Part shown: in pieces, positions 13,025-23,075 of the stretch
Numbering within the stretch: position 1 is the first letter of the stretch
Layout: every line of letters starts with the position of its first letter
Source of the DNA: Pseudoips prasinana
Lineage: Eukaryota; Arthropoda; Insecta; Lepidoptera; Nolidae
Assembly (NCBI GenBank): GCA_951640165.1
Contig: OX621243.1
Span: forward strand, 2,294,001-2,358,000
DNA length: 64,000 nucleotides
Reading direction: 5' to 3'
Made by a program: the position numbers and the translations under genes
The notes under the pieces: generated by a model
Database searches by the model: none
What the model saw: only the letters and a program-made list of their open reading frames with translations
What the model was told of the DNA's origin: nothing

Positions 13025-13345
13025 GGTTCGAAAGTGATCGACGAGGTAAAAAGGGTACACGGTCAGTCCCTAGATGGGTGATCACCGATGTGGCTTAATT
13101 TCTGAGCCACATCGGTGTCACTACGTGCTTCGGAGGGCACGTTAAGCTATCGTTCCGATAGTTATTGACGAGGTAAAAGTCACACGGTCAGTCCCCAGAT
13201 GGATTACCACCGAAGTGATTTAATTTCTGAGCATCTCCGTGCTTCGGAGGGCACGTTAAGCTGTTGGTCATTGTACGTCGTTGAGCCATGCCAACGGCCT
13301 ACTGGGTGGTTTAAACAACTCTGACACTAGGGTAACCACTGCTAT
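13025..13345 (+). mobile_element. 5S-derived SINE with internal tandem duplication
   Basis: The head and middle block occur twice: CGACGAGGTAAAA at about 13038 and 13167, and CTTCGGAGGGCACGTTAAGC at about 13130 and 13243. One tail follows, ending GGGTAACCACTGC. A 12-bp-arm hairpin lies at 13084-13116. Confidence 0.65.
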
Positions 13346-14292
13346 TAAGTAAATAGTATTTTTGAGTACCGACCTTAACTTATTCTTTCTTCCCTTGTTC
13401 ATTTCTATTGGGAGTCCTTCCTGGGACCTAAAGCATTTCAGATTATTTTATAATAGGGAGACAAACGAGCAAGTGGGTCCCCTGATGGCAAGTGATCACC
13501 GCCCATATACAGTCGCAATACCACAGGAGTCGCAGATGCGCTGCAAGCCTGTAAGAAAGGCACCTCTGGCGACCTTAGTCAGACGCAGAAACACCACCTT
13601 AAGTTATTAATATTATTAATAAGGAATATCTTTTGTAAGATGGAGGTACTTCCTCAGTCGGGCTGCTCTTTGAGCGAATGAACACTGGTGCCCTACTTCT
13701 CATAAACGAAAAATTAGTCCAGTGAATTATACCTAGTTTAGAAATTCTTATTTATTTTTAGAAAATATATGAAATGGGGAGGTGATATTCTTTGCAGTTA
13801 GCCACCCAGAAATCCTCCATTCGGTACTTAATGCTAAAGGTTACTGTTAGTTATCGGTGACACATACAATCTATCACTCAAGTTTCGTCAGTAGGTACTT
13901 GCTTATTTGCAAACTCTCTAATACAACACTAATAATCTAGACATGTGACTAATCGTTTCAGTTTTTGCACAAATTAATTAATGTGAAGCAAGGCTTGTCT
14001 GCGACATCAGTTTTGTAAGCAAGTCGCTATATTACATTAAGCTTTGATGTGTTCCTAACTAGAAATAAGGAGAATGCGGTAGGAAATATGTTAAAAGCAG
14101 TCTAAGTTACTTTTACCTAACAATACAAATACTTTTAATTATTTATTAGTTTATTAGTAGTAACGTTCTAAACTATAACTGTCCCCGACGACAGGGAGCT
14201 AAATTAACATACGGATAAAAAAATAATCTTACAAACTACGTTGCAAGATGGGGTGTTTACAACAAACGTTTTGTAACGCATCAATAATAATA
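13346..14292. other. Intergenic, nothing recognised
   Basis: A short frame at 13362-13610 has no protein-like features. Part (ATGGCAAGTGATCACCGCCC, about 13485) resembles repeat sequence near 3608 and 48910. Confidence 0.4.
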
Positions 14293-14356
14293 ATAATAAT
14301 GTCGTGGGACATTATTTACACACAGCCATCTGATCCCAAACTAAGCAAAGCTTGTA
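14293..14356 (-). mobile_element. SINE-B 3' fragment
   Basis: GTGGGACATTATTTACACAC to AAGCTTGTAC matches the SINE-B 3' end and stops exactly where a MITE-like repeat (GTACAGACGTCAGC) begins. Confidence 0.6.
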
Positions 14357-14472
14357 CAGACGTCAGCACATCAAGCTACCCCAATCTGTCAAATTTCACC
14401 AATTGAAAGTGAACCTTATCTTTATGTGATAAAGTTGAAAATCTTTAAAAGAAAGGAGAACGGGCGGAAGTG

Positions 14473-14587
14473 GTCCAAATGGTGTCGGCTGATGAAACCT
14501 AGTCTATATAATAGTTCGTGAATGTAGGATATTTTTTTACTATGGACACCATAAAATCGGCCCATCATCAGCCGACGCCATTTGGAC
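14473..14587. repeat. Inverted repeat, possible MITE
   Basis: TGGTCCAAATGGTGTCGGCT and AGCCGACGCCATTTGGACCA are inverted copies with one mismatch, about 70 bases apart. Confidence 0.6.
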
Positions 14588-15212
14588 CAAAGTCCATACT
14601 AAAATGTCCGATCTCCTTTGATTTGAAGTTTGTTGGAACTGATGATATTTTAAAAGGTCAACCGTAACAATACGGTATACCTAGTTGCATGCCATGAACA
14701 TCTGTCAACAATCTAAACAATCTTCAATTTGCTCTAAAGGCCTAACTAAATAGTTAACGATTCAAACGGAAATAAACATCGTTATTTTCAAGCAAGCGTT
14801 ATGTCATTGTCGTCATAAAAATATACATTAAATGTCATTGGTAAATTTTATGAAGCGAATCGTTTGCTTTTTAACTGCGAGTTAAGAACAAGGTCATTTT
14901 TTCATTGGTATCTGTCCATTATTGTTAAATTTAACTATTATTAAATACCATTATTACTTGTCAAAAATATTTTAATGTCAATATAACTAGTTATTATCAT
15001 ATAAATTAAATATAAATAATGTCATTTGTCTTATGAGTTTTTTCTGAAATTGATATTTCCGTACTAATGACGTGAAATATACGTAATACGATCGCATATG
15101 TGGATGGGTGTGTGTGGTGATGATACGTATCATCACCCGTCCACGTATGCGATCATAATACGCGTCAGTGATACGGTTGGTGATCGGATCGTCCAAATGA
15201 CACACATCTGAG

Positions 15213-15447
15213 GCTCTACCGACTAAGTCGCCGAACATCGATTTCTTAAATGGCGTTCAAATAAATAAAGGTTAAAAATGACTTAATCAATCGTTAAATC
15301 GGCTTCAACGTTGACAATCGATTCCAGACCATTTATGATGTCAGATGTGGTCATGGAAGCCGATTTAACGATTGATTAAGTCATTTTTAACCTTTATTTA
15401 TTTGAACGCCATTTAAGAAATCGATATTCGGCGACTTAGCCGGTAGA
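15213..15447. mobile_element. Palindromic MITE, about 235 bp
   Basis: Arms of roughly 100 bases contain CTTAAATGGCGTTCAAATAA, AAAAATGACTTAATCAATCG and AAATCGGCTTC and their reverse complements. A decayed relative is at about 2178-2345 (TCGGCTTCAACGTTGAAATT). A further imperfect inverted repeat lies just left, at 15087-15160. Confidence 0.7.
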
Positions 15448-15840
15448 GCCCCTGGACCCGCCTTTATCCATAACAAGCATGTTTGTCCACTTTGCTATGG
15501 TTACACGTTCCAATGAAACGTATTGATAGTATGTAATCCTTGTTAATGGCACACAAGAGAACCATATTTGAAAGAACAGATTAGAAAGAAGAATTAGCCG
15601 GAAACCGGCCTAGAAAGAATAACAGGGCTACCCCATATTATCCTGTGGGTTTAATAAAAGGCGACTAAGGGATACACCAGATAATAGGGTAACAGCGCAA
15701 GATGTGTTCTAGCTACCTGTCTATTGTTTACACCTAGAACATATCTATACAAATAAATAAAATTGAAGTGTCTGTTTGTAATATGTAAATAACCGATTTT
15801 TACTACATGTATGTACTAAAACACACCTTCATAGTGATAA

Positions 15841-15985
15841 TATCGATACTATCGATAGTATCAATACCCAATAGTATTGACACTATCGATAGTATTCGTC
15901 TTCATCAATAGTATTACTCAATTTCTTCGAAAGATACTATCGATAGTATTGTAAAATTCCAAAACTATCGATAGCCCTATCGATA
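15841..15985. promoter_or_regulatory. Cluster of six TATCGATA octamers
   Basis: TATCGATA occurs at 15841, 15850, 15884, 15938, 15966 and 15978. The octamer is the insect DRE motif bound by DREF and contains CGATA, the BEAF-32 core. Whether it acts here is unknown; decayed tandem repeats could give the same picture. Confidence 0.5.
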
Positions 15986-16033
15986 TTCTGACTAGTTTTC
16001 GAGGTCACGATAGTATTGACAACCAGAATAAAA

Positions 16034-16212
16034 GAACACTACCAGATGCTCTCACCGGTCCGTAAGTGATTGGCAATTCAATGAGCGTCTCCGTGCTTCA
16101 GAGGGCACGTTAAGCTGTCGGTCTCAGTTATAGCCATTAGGCAACGATCGCCATGTTGGAGGCCTACTGGGCGGCTGGAACAACTTAACACAGGGTAACC
16201 ACTGCCCATACG
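16034..16212 (+). mobile_element. 5S-derived SINE with deletion of the C-box half
   Basis: ATGCTCTCACCGGTCCGTAA begins the 5S-like head, but the copy jumps from GTGATTGGCA to GAGCGTCTCCGTGCTTC, losing the GATGGGTGACC block. The tail is intact. Confidence 0.65.
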
Positions 16213-16473
16213 ATAAATAAATATAATAATTACAAAGTTAAGCGTACTTAGAATCACTTCTTCTTCTTAGAGTGTCTACGGCAAACTAGTTAAATTTTTG
16301 CTGCCTACTTTTGGCATTCTTAAGATCCTGCCATGAGCATGTGGCAGAGCAGGCTGGGCACGATGTTAGTTTAGAATCACTGAATAAGTTAAGAACGGTT
16401 AAATAAAACTTGGCTAATCATAGACCATTGTGTTGCATAATTTCTTACCGGACACGGCAATTTTAAAAGTAAA

Positions 16474-17030
16474 TTGTATAGTTTCAAATTAGTATATTCA
16501 CCAATCTGTCTGTGCTCAACATCCAGTAACGAATATGAACAAACTGCTTACCACATCCTGTGGGAGTGTGATCTCTGGCAAAATCAGCGTGATATTATGT
16601 TAAACAGCTTGCAACCAATATCTGGAGTAGTTTATTATACGGATCTTGTAGCAACAAGGAACAACTTCCGTGCGTTTAAGCGTTTTTGCCATACCTACTA
16701 TTGGAATCAAATATAACAGCTCACTTAGGACCCTTAAATTGATCCTCGGTGCTTTTGCAGCTGGCTTGTCTAGTTGCAAATCTCTCATTCTATGAGGCTA
16801 TAGCCTCTTTACATCATTCTGTCTCCCGCTTTGCTCTGGAGGGAAGTGGAACTATTCATTTTCTAACTCCTCCTTTTTTCTGCTTCTGATTAAATTCGTT
16901 GCGGGATCCAAGACAGTTAAAGCGATTCCCCGGGACATGCCTGAGCTTCACCGCTCAGTGTCATTTCATTGTGTGCCACTGTTGATCCTGGCTTACAGGA
17001 GTTGCAACGGTGGGTAAGAGGGAGGGAAAT
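16474..17030 (+). pseudogene. R1/I-type LINE 3' end: C-terminus and 3' UTR
   Basis: The frame to 16716 reads EYEQTAYHILWECDLW and NNFRAFKRFCHTYYWNQI, the Cys/His end of an RNase H-bearing LINE. The 3' UTR runs to about 17030 (CACTGTTGATCCTGGCTTAC, then GTGGGTAAGAGGG). It ends about 120 bases before the first exon found for gene A. Confidence 0.65.
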
Positions 17031-17150
17031 TTTAAAAAAAAATCACTGACTAAGTTATATTAAGAGTAAAATATAAATTGTCAGGTTACTCAATCTATTC
17101 TCATAATTTCTGGAAAACATAATGTAACATAATATTTGTATTGATTACAG

Positions 17151-17276
17151 GTGGTGTGTCTTATAGTCTGCGTGGGCGTGGCGGCTGGCGCGCGGCCCAG
17201 ACCTCGTCTGCAGCAACCCATCGCCGACGAGTACGACTACGAGCCCGAAGCACACGACAGATCCGCTGGTGAACAG
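17151..17276 (+). CDS. Gene A, exon with signal-peptide end
   Basis: Acceptor TTGATTACAG ends at 17150; donor CAG|GTAGGA follows 17276. The exon is 42 codons. After the signal peptide it has an acidic, Tyr-containing stretch (IADEYDYEPEAHD). Translation directly past the donor stays open for a while, but that is intron sequence. Confidence 0.85.
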
Positions 17277-19509
17277 GTAGGAGCTGAATACCATCAACTT
17301 TCTGACACCCATGAGAAAGCTTTAGCCTTTTTTTTATTTTGCTTTATTTGGGAAAATAAACAACATTGCAATATACATATTTACAAAGTAAGCTTAAAAT
17401 TAGAGTGATAAACTGCAATATCAATCACAATTTACACGTGAAGTAGTTATAGAGGAAGTTTACGTATGAAGAAATAGAAAAATAACAATAACTGAAGCTA
17501 TTGAAACTAAAAAGAAAGTACCTAGCAATAACTTAAACGATTTAAACTAAAAAGAAATAAGTTATGATATTTTCGTGAACAGCTCGCTTATATTGTAAAT
17601 CCCAACGTTGCAGGTGGTGTTAGTAGGAGCGAACTCATATGATGGACTTTACCGCGCATCGGACCGGCAGGACGAGCAGTACGAGCCCCGCGCTCTGCAG
17701 CGCGCCCCCGCCAGGCTCAAGTCGCAGCCACAGTTGCAGGAGGGACCCAAGCAGCCGCCCGTGCAGACCATCAGGAATTACAACAAGGTATAGTGCTTTG
17801 TCTACATCTACCATCAACTCGTTAGAGAGATAAAAATGGTGAGGGCACAGCTATCTGTAGAGAACCATTTTTAGCAAAGATTGAATATTAAAACCAAAAA
17901 AAGAAAGAAAACCGGTGCATGGTCAAAGATCCTCACGAAACAATCAATGTTGGGGATTAAATCAGTCTAGATTTTATACCATTGTAACATCTTTGTTCTA
18001 GTAAGAATAATTTTCAACTCCAACACGAGAACAAATTACTCAGGCACAAGGGTTGTGTTCATAAAATTCATAAGGTCTTTCTAATTTTTTTTTGTAAATA
18101 CTAAGCTCGCGACTTCTAATATTATATTGTTCTATTCACGTCGGAAAAAGAGACATTCAACATTTACTTATTCGAGTGAAATTTTCCAAAATATCAACAA
18201 CTGTATGGCTTTTTATTAAATTAAAAATGTCTACTTTTTATTCCTTAAACATATTAAATTACTGTAATAATAGTTTTTATATTTTGACTCCTTTTTCCAG
18301 GTAAATGATGATGGTAGCTTCACATTCGGCTACGAGGCGGCTGATGGATCCTTCAAGGAAGAGACACGTGGTACTGACTGCGTGGTCCGCGGAAAGTACG
18401 GCTACGTCGATCCCGACGGCAACAAAAGAGAATTCACCTACGTGTCCGGCAACCCCTGCGACCCCAATAAGCCTAATGAAGAAGACGACGATCCTCCTGC
18501 ACCTGACTCCGCAGAGAGAGACGACCCCGAACCCAACTACCCCACTCGACTGGCCCAAAGGCCCACGACTTCACGACCTCCTACGACCTTCTTCCAAAAC
18601 GATTTCCGTGATGCCGACGAAGATGAAGTTGAAGAGGAACCTCTCCAGCACATCAGACAAAGAGTTGTCCAACGCCCAGCGCCCACACCCAGGAGACCCA
18701 CTTACCAAGCTCAGCCCATTGCTATCACACCTCGCCCAGTGCAGATTACTCCTACCGCGAGGACGTTGCCACCGGCTACTACCTTCAGGCCGCAACTTCA
18801 CCAAGTGACGCAAAAACCTCAACCTCAGATTCAATATAGCCCCGAACCTAACTATTCTCCATCCCCCGCTCCAGCTGTTACTACTCCCAGACCTGGCCAG
18901 ATCGATTTTGCTGCTGAATTCGCCAAGTTCCACCGGGAGAACCAATTCCATTCATCAACAACTGCTGCTATCGCAAACCCTACCAAAGCAACACCCGCTG
19001 CTCCATTACCCAGTAGCAACCCTCTGTACTCCACTGAATTAGTATACGACCCCTCAAGTGGACAATACGACACTCAATTATACCAGACACTGCCTCAGAC
19101 TAAGGGAGAGCTGAACTTGAACCAGAGACTCCAACCTTTTGTCGCCACTCCTCAATTGAGACCCAGACCATTTGTGCCATCCCCTCAGCTACCTCCAATT
19201 CCATCGTCTGCTGCTCCCAGCGGTCCTCTCTATAGACACCAACTCCAGAACCCTCAAGAAGTATATCAGAGACAGCAGTCTGAGAGCCAGTTCCAGAATT
19301 CTCAACAGCTGTTTGCTCAACAGCAACAGTTGCAACAAAGCCAGTTGCAGCGGGATCGCGCGGCTGCCAGAGCTCAAGCTCAGAGGTTACAGGCGTCAGA
19401 ACAAAATCAGGCTGCACCAGCGCAATTCTACTACGTCGCTCCTCGTGGCGACCAGGGGTCTTCTGGTCAAATCGATGCGTTCCTTAGAGGGCACGGCATC
19501 CAGTTTTAG
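17151..19509 (+). CDS. Cuticular protein, CPR family, with two-cysteine RR domain (gene A)
   Basis: Three exons are visible: 17151-17276, 17614-17787 and 18301-19509 (stop TAG 19507-19509), with introns 17277-17613 and 17788-18300. All have GT-AG borders and join in phase 0, giving 502 residues after a missing start exon. Residues 1-14 are the hydrophobic end of a signal peptide (VVCLIVCVGVAAGA), so a short exon with the Met must lie upstream; I could not place it. Residues 101-153 match the Rebers-Riddiford chitin-binding domain (DGSFTFGYEAADGSF, then GKYGYVDPDGNKREFTY). The mature protein has only two cysteines, C127 and C153 (GNPCDPN), both in this domain; cuticle proteins usually have none. 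The tail is Pro/Thr/Gln-rich, with a Q-rich stretch near residues 410-450. Predicted to be a secreted structural protein of chitin cuticle. Family is clear; the ortholog is not. Confidence 0.9.
17614..17787 (+). CDS. Gene A, linker exon
   Basis: Acceptor AACGTTGCAG ends at 17613; donor AAG|GTATAG follows 17787. The 58 codons encode a Gln/Arg/Pro-rich linker ending in TIRNYNK, a common lead-in to the RR domain of the next exon. The length is a multiple of three in phase 0, so skipping it would keep the frame. Confidence 0.87.
18301..19509 (+). CDS. Gene A, last exon with RR domain and tail
   Basis: Acceptor CTTTTTCCAG ends at 18300. The reading frame begins VNDDGSFTFGYEAADG and runs 402 codons to TAG. 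The first 53 residues hold the chitin-binding domain and both cysteines; an acidic run (NEEDDD) follows, then about 340 residues of Pro/Thr/Gln-rich sequence. The strong codon-level composition and lack of stops contrast with the surrounding AT-rich DNA. Confidence 0.92.
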   Translation, partial: VNDDGSFTFGYEAADGSFKEETRGTDCVVRGKYGYVDPDGNKREFTYVSGNPCDPNKPNEEDDDPPAPDSAERDDPEPNYPTRLAQRPTTSRPPTTFFQNDFRDADEDEVEEEPLQHIRQRVVQRPAPTPRRPTYQAQPIAITPRPVQITPTARTLPPATTFRPQLHQVTQKPQPQIQYSPEPNYSPSPAPAVTTPRPGQIDFAAEFAKFHRENQFHSSTTAAIANPTKATPAAPLPSSNPLYSTELVYDPSSGQYDTQLYQTLPQTKGELNLNQRLQPFVATPQLRPRPFVPSPQLPPIPSSAAPSGPLYRHQLQNPQEVYQRQQSESQFQNSQQLFAQQQQLQQSQLQRDRAAARAQAQRLQASEQNQAAPAQFYYVAPRGDQGSSGQIDAFLRGHGIQF

Positions 19510-19836
19510 TCCCTAGATGTAACTTAGCTGAGCTAGTTAATCTATCGACCGATCAGCAACCAGTCTCACGCGCCATATGCAATGTACAAGCCTCCGATTG
19601 GTCGAATAGTATAATCGAGTGCGAAAGTGTGTGTTCTGCCTCCAAAGTGAAATGCAGTATGTGATATTTTATAAAAATGAAGTCAATTTTTTTCGTAAAA
19701 TATCAGTTGCTGCATTTTTATGGGAGTAGTGTTTTGTATCTAGTGTTTATGGATGGACAGTGGCTGATGCCCCGTGTACATATACGCTGTGTCTAATCAG
19801 TACCTTAACGTAGTAGTAAATAGTGTTCTAAGTATA

Positions 19837-19944
19837 AATAAAATATTGTAACGTATGAAATGACTTTCGTGCGTGACAGTCCGACGCGCGTCTTGTAAAA
19901 TCTTTGCAAATGATCATTTGTAATATTTTTGTTTTAATAATAAA
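19837..19944 (+). terminator. Poly(A) signals of gene A
   Basis: AATAAA occurs at 19837-19842 and again at 19939-19944, about 330 and 430 bases past the stop codon. Either could end the transcript. No other canonical signal was noticed between them and the stop. Confidence 0.6.
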
Positions 19945-20050
19945 TTATATTTTTATAACATACTATCTTTTCTTTATCTTATCTTCTATGAATTACTTAT
20001 GATAATATACTCTTAATCGAATAGAGTAGGAGGCAAGAGCGCATTTTATC

Positions 20051-20056
<6 letters not shown>

Positions 20057-20094
<38 letters not shown>
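20057..20094. repeat. (TA)n microsatellites
   Basis: A TA run of about 38 bases downstream of gene A. Others: 29078-29110 (where the mariner inserted), 20319-20330 and 58421-58440. Confidence 0.9.
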
Positions 20095-20097
<3 letters not shown>

Positions 20098-20108
20098 ACC
20101 ATATTTAT

Positions 20109-20287
20109 ATTATAATTCCGAACGTCGATCTCAACGACTGAATCGATCTGTCAGAAAATGTTAACCCAGGATAAGTTAGCGCCAAGTAAAATTACTTAAA
20201 ATTAGTAATTTCGTAATAAAATTAATTAAAAAAGGTTTATTAATTAAATCGGTTCAGTCGTTAAGATCGACGTTAGGAATTATAATA
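20109..20287. mobile_element. MITE with about 37-bp inverted ends
   Basis: TATAATTCCGAACGTCGATC at the left and GATCGACGTTAGGAATTATA at the right pair imperfectly. TA borders are possible but not decisive. It lies just downstream of gene A. Confidence 0.6.
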
Positions 20288-20867
20288 TTGGCATGGATTA
20301 AGAATATATGGGGAATATATATATATATATAATAATTGGTAATACAAAAATTAATAGCATTTGTTTCCCTATGTTTTTCAAAGCTCCTTAGTCATAGTAT
20401 TGAAAAAAGTTAAAGATTAATTTTTATTCAATGCTTCTAAACTCAACTGTTTTTAAAAGACAATTTTATTTTATTTTTAAATCTAGAGAACATACAGCGT
20501 AGTGTTCCAAGGAATCGCTAGAACTCAAACCTGCCGCCACGTTCTACCACATATCCCCTCAATAGAAGTGGAAATTTCTTCATTATTACTTGGATGAATG
20601 TTCGTCTACCACCGTGCGTTTCACAAAAACTGTGTGGAATTCTCTGTAGAATCAATTAACTGCGGGTGCATTCCAGATTTGGTATGACAAACTTCAATTT
20701 TATGCAAGTTAATGAAGTTGTGTGTGTAAGTTCAATTACTTGGTCAGGCTTCTACTACGTCTTTGATTTGCTGGAAACACGCAGCAATCGATTCTTGAGG
20801 ACACTTTACAAATTTAGTCAACATTCCTTTGTGCCTTACTTACGATAACGAGTGTAAAAAAAGATAT

Positions 20868-21125
20868 CGCATCATCAGCTTAATATCGTCCACTGCTGAA
20901 CATTGGCGCCCCCAAACGTTTCTGTTGGCTAACGTTGGCATTTGGAGGTGTTTGCTGTAGTCACTGCGCTTGGCGTGTGAGTTTGCGACTGCAGTTAGGT
21001 GGTAGTACACAGGTGGCGCTGCTGCGCGACTACCTGGTGTATCCCTTAGTCGCCTTTTACATACGCCATAGGATAGTATGGTGGTGGCCCTTCTATATTA
21101 TCAGGACCGGAAACCCCACGGCTCT
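20868..21125 (+). mobile_element. Interspersed repeat Z (GTCCACTGCTG type)
   Basis: ATCATCAGCTTAATATCGTC, CACTGCTGAACATTGGC, CGACTACCTGGTGTATCCC and TAGTCGCCTTTTAC. Widespread in insects; probably a LINE-associated 3' sequence. Related pieces: 2505-2570, 2870-2990 and 47072-47285. Confidence 0.55.
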
Positions 21126-21255
21126 GGTCAATTATACATATTGATAATGTGATTGACAAGAAATATTGAATCTAATAATTATGACTACTATATTACTATA
21201 TTTATTGGAGAAGTTTCATTAAAGGTAAATAAGTAGGCGTTCCATCGGGCAGTAA

Positions 21256-21494
21256 TTATATCTAGGGACAATGTCACACAGATCATCCTAGCCCCAAACT
21301 AAGCAAAGCTTGTACTATGGGTACCAGGCGACGATATACAGAATAGATAGATAAATACTTATATACATAGAAAACATCCATGACTCAGAAACAAATATTC
21401 GTGCTCATCACACAAATATTTGCACTTACCGGGATTCGAACCCAGGACCACCAGCTTCATAGGCAGCAGCACTACCAACTAGGCTACGGTGACA
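21256..21494 (-). mobile_element. tRNA-derived SINE-A copy
   Basis: Same head and body as the 58.2-kb copy, with only scattered differences. GGATTCGAACCC (plus strand) is the reversed B box. Confidence 0.72.
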
Positions 21495-21632
21495 GTAGGA
21501 AGTGTTCCATAAATTTCTGTAAAATAACATATACAAAAACAAAATAAACATACAAATTCCAAATCTATAATTAAATACAGAGTTTATTCAATTGATGATG
21601 ATGATTATTATTCAATTATTCATATGGGCAGT

Positions 21633-21668
21633 GGGTACTCTAGTGTTAGAATATTTCAAACCACCCCG
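21633..21668 (-). mobile_element. 5S-derived SINE tail scrap
   Basis: ATGGGCAGTGGGTACTCTAG and a following fragment match the reverse-oriented tail of the family; the rest is lost. A similar scrap lies at about 28828-28850. Confidence 0.4.
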
Positions 21669-21872
21669 TCAAATCCAAAGTATATATTTTTTAATACTTT
21701 ATGAAATTAAGAAAGAAGAAGCAAAGCGATTCGCAAATAGAATGCCAATAACGAAGCAATGAAAGCCCTCCCGTAGTCTCCTTGGAATAGTCCAATTGAA
21801 AAATAACCAAGTAGTAAATCATGGATTTCTACAGTAGTATTTCTACAGTATGGCTTTATCGCTAGGTGCGAT

Positions 21873-22210
21873 CAGCCGAATGACATCCACTGCTGGACAA
21901 AACCCTCCCCAAAAGATTGCAACAATGGATTGTGTCCATCTTTTGAGAGATATACTATGACCGCCACGGCTAGCAGACGGGTTGGCGATATCAGTATGAT
22001 GGTCACAGTACACAGGTAGCGCCGCTGTCCGACTACCTGGTGTATCCCTTAGTCGCCTTTTACGATACCCACGGGGTGGTATGGGGTGGTCTTGTTACTC
22101 TTTCTGAGCCGGAAACCACACGGTTAAATAGTTCATGTCTTTTCTCGGGACGAATTGTACGCCCCCACGGGATGAGATGGGGTGTTGATATTCTTTACCG
22201 ACAGCCATAC
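21873..22210 (+). mobile_element. Interspersed repeat Z, longer form
   Basis: GACATCCACTGCTGGACAAA, GACGGGTTGGCGATATCAGT and CCACGGGATGAGATGGGGTG. Other copies lie at about 595-765, 48808-48860, 49318-49565, 52205-52420 and 60368-60575, the last in a gene C intron. 52395-52489 adds an inverted repeat of GGGATGAGATGGCTGATG. Confidence 0.55.
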
Positions 22211-23075
22211 AGCAAGTAGAAGCAAGTGACATAGCTTCCAGGAAACCGTTGAATGAAGCATGAATGAAGAAAAAAAGTAGTAGTTAAAAAAACCATCATG
22301 AAACAAGTCTGCCGAACCAAATAAATCATTGTTAATAAAATAAACAAATTGTTTTTATTATCTGCATTAAAAATACTGGCTCACTAATACTTTAGGAGGA
22401 ACCCTAGTGGTTTATATGAATTTAACTACAAACTTAAACTACAAACAATTAATTGGCTAGAAGCAAATAATCTAAAGATTAATTTAGGCAAAACACAAGT
22501 GGTACAATTTAATACATACCATGGCTCGGATTGCCCTTTAAATATAAGTTATGGTGATAATCAAATAGAATCAGTTGAAAGTGTAAGGTTTCTGGGATTC
22601 ATTTTGGACAAGCATTGTAGTTGGAAACAACATATATATAGATTATGTATGCAATAGACTGGACAAATTTATTTTTGGCAACTCAACCAGGCAAACAGCC
22701 TTAAATGCATATCATGGGTATGTGTCTTCCATTCTGAGCTATGGCTTGATGCTGTGGGGGAATTCTGTAGAATTCGATAGAGCATTTAAAGTCCAAAAGA
22801 AATGCATAAGAGCTATTTGCAATAAACATTTCATGGAATCTTGTAAACCGCTCTTTAAATCTCTTAAGATTCTTCCTCTGCCTTGTCAGTACATAAAACA
22901 AACATGTATATTTGTCAAACAAAACCCGAAACAATTTGAATGGAAAACTACATCTCGAGGTTTCATCAAGTTATAATAATAATAATAAAACATTTATTTC
23001 AGATAATTGCATCCATAGTATTGTTAGTAAATCAATCTTAAAGAGCTATGTTAGTATAAAAATAAATTAAATTAA

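Noticed and set aside
18571..18951. Minus-strand frame opposite gene A
   Set aside because: Shadow of the Pro/Thr-rich tail; composition only.
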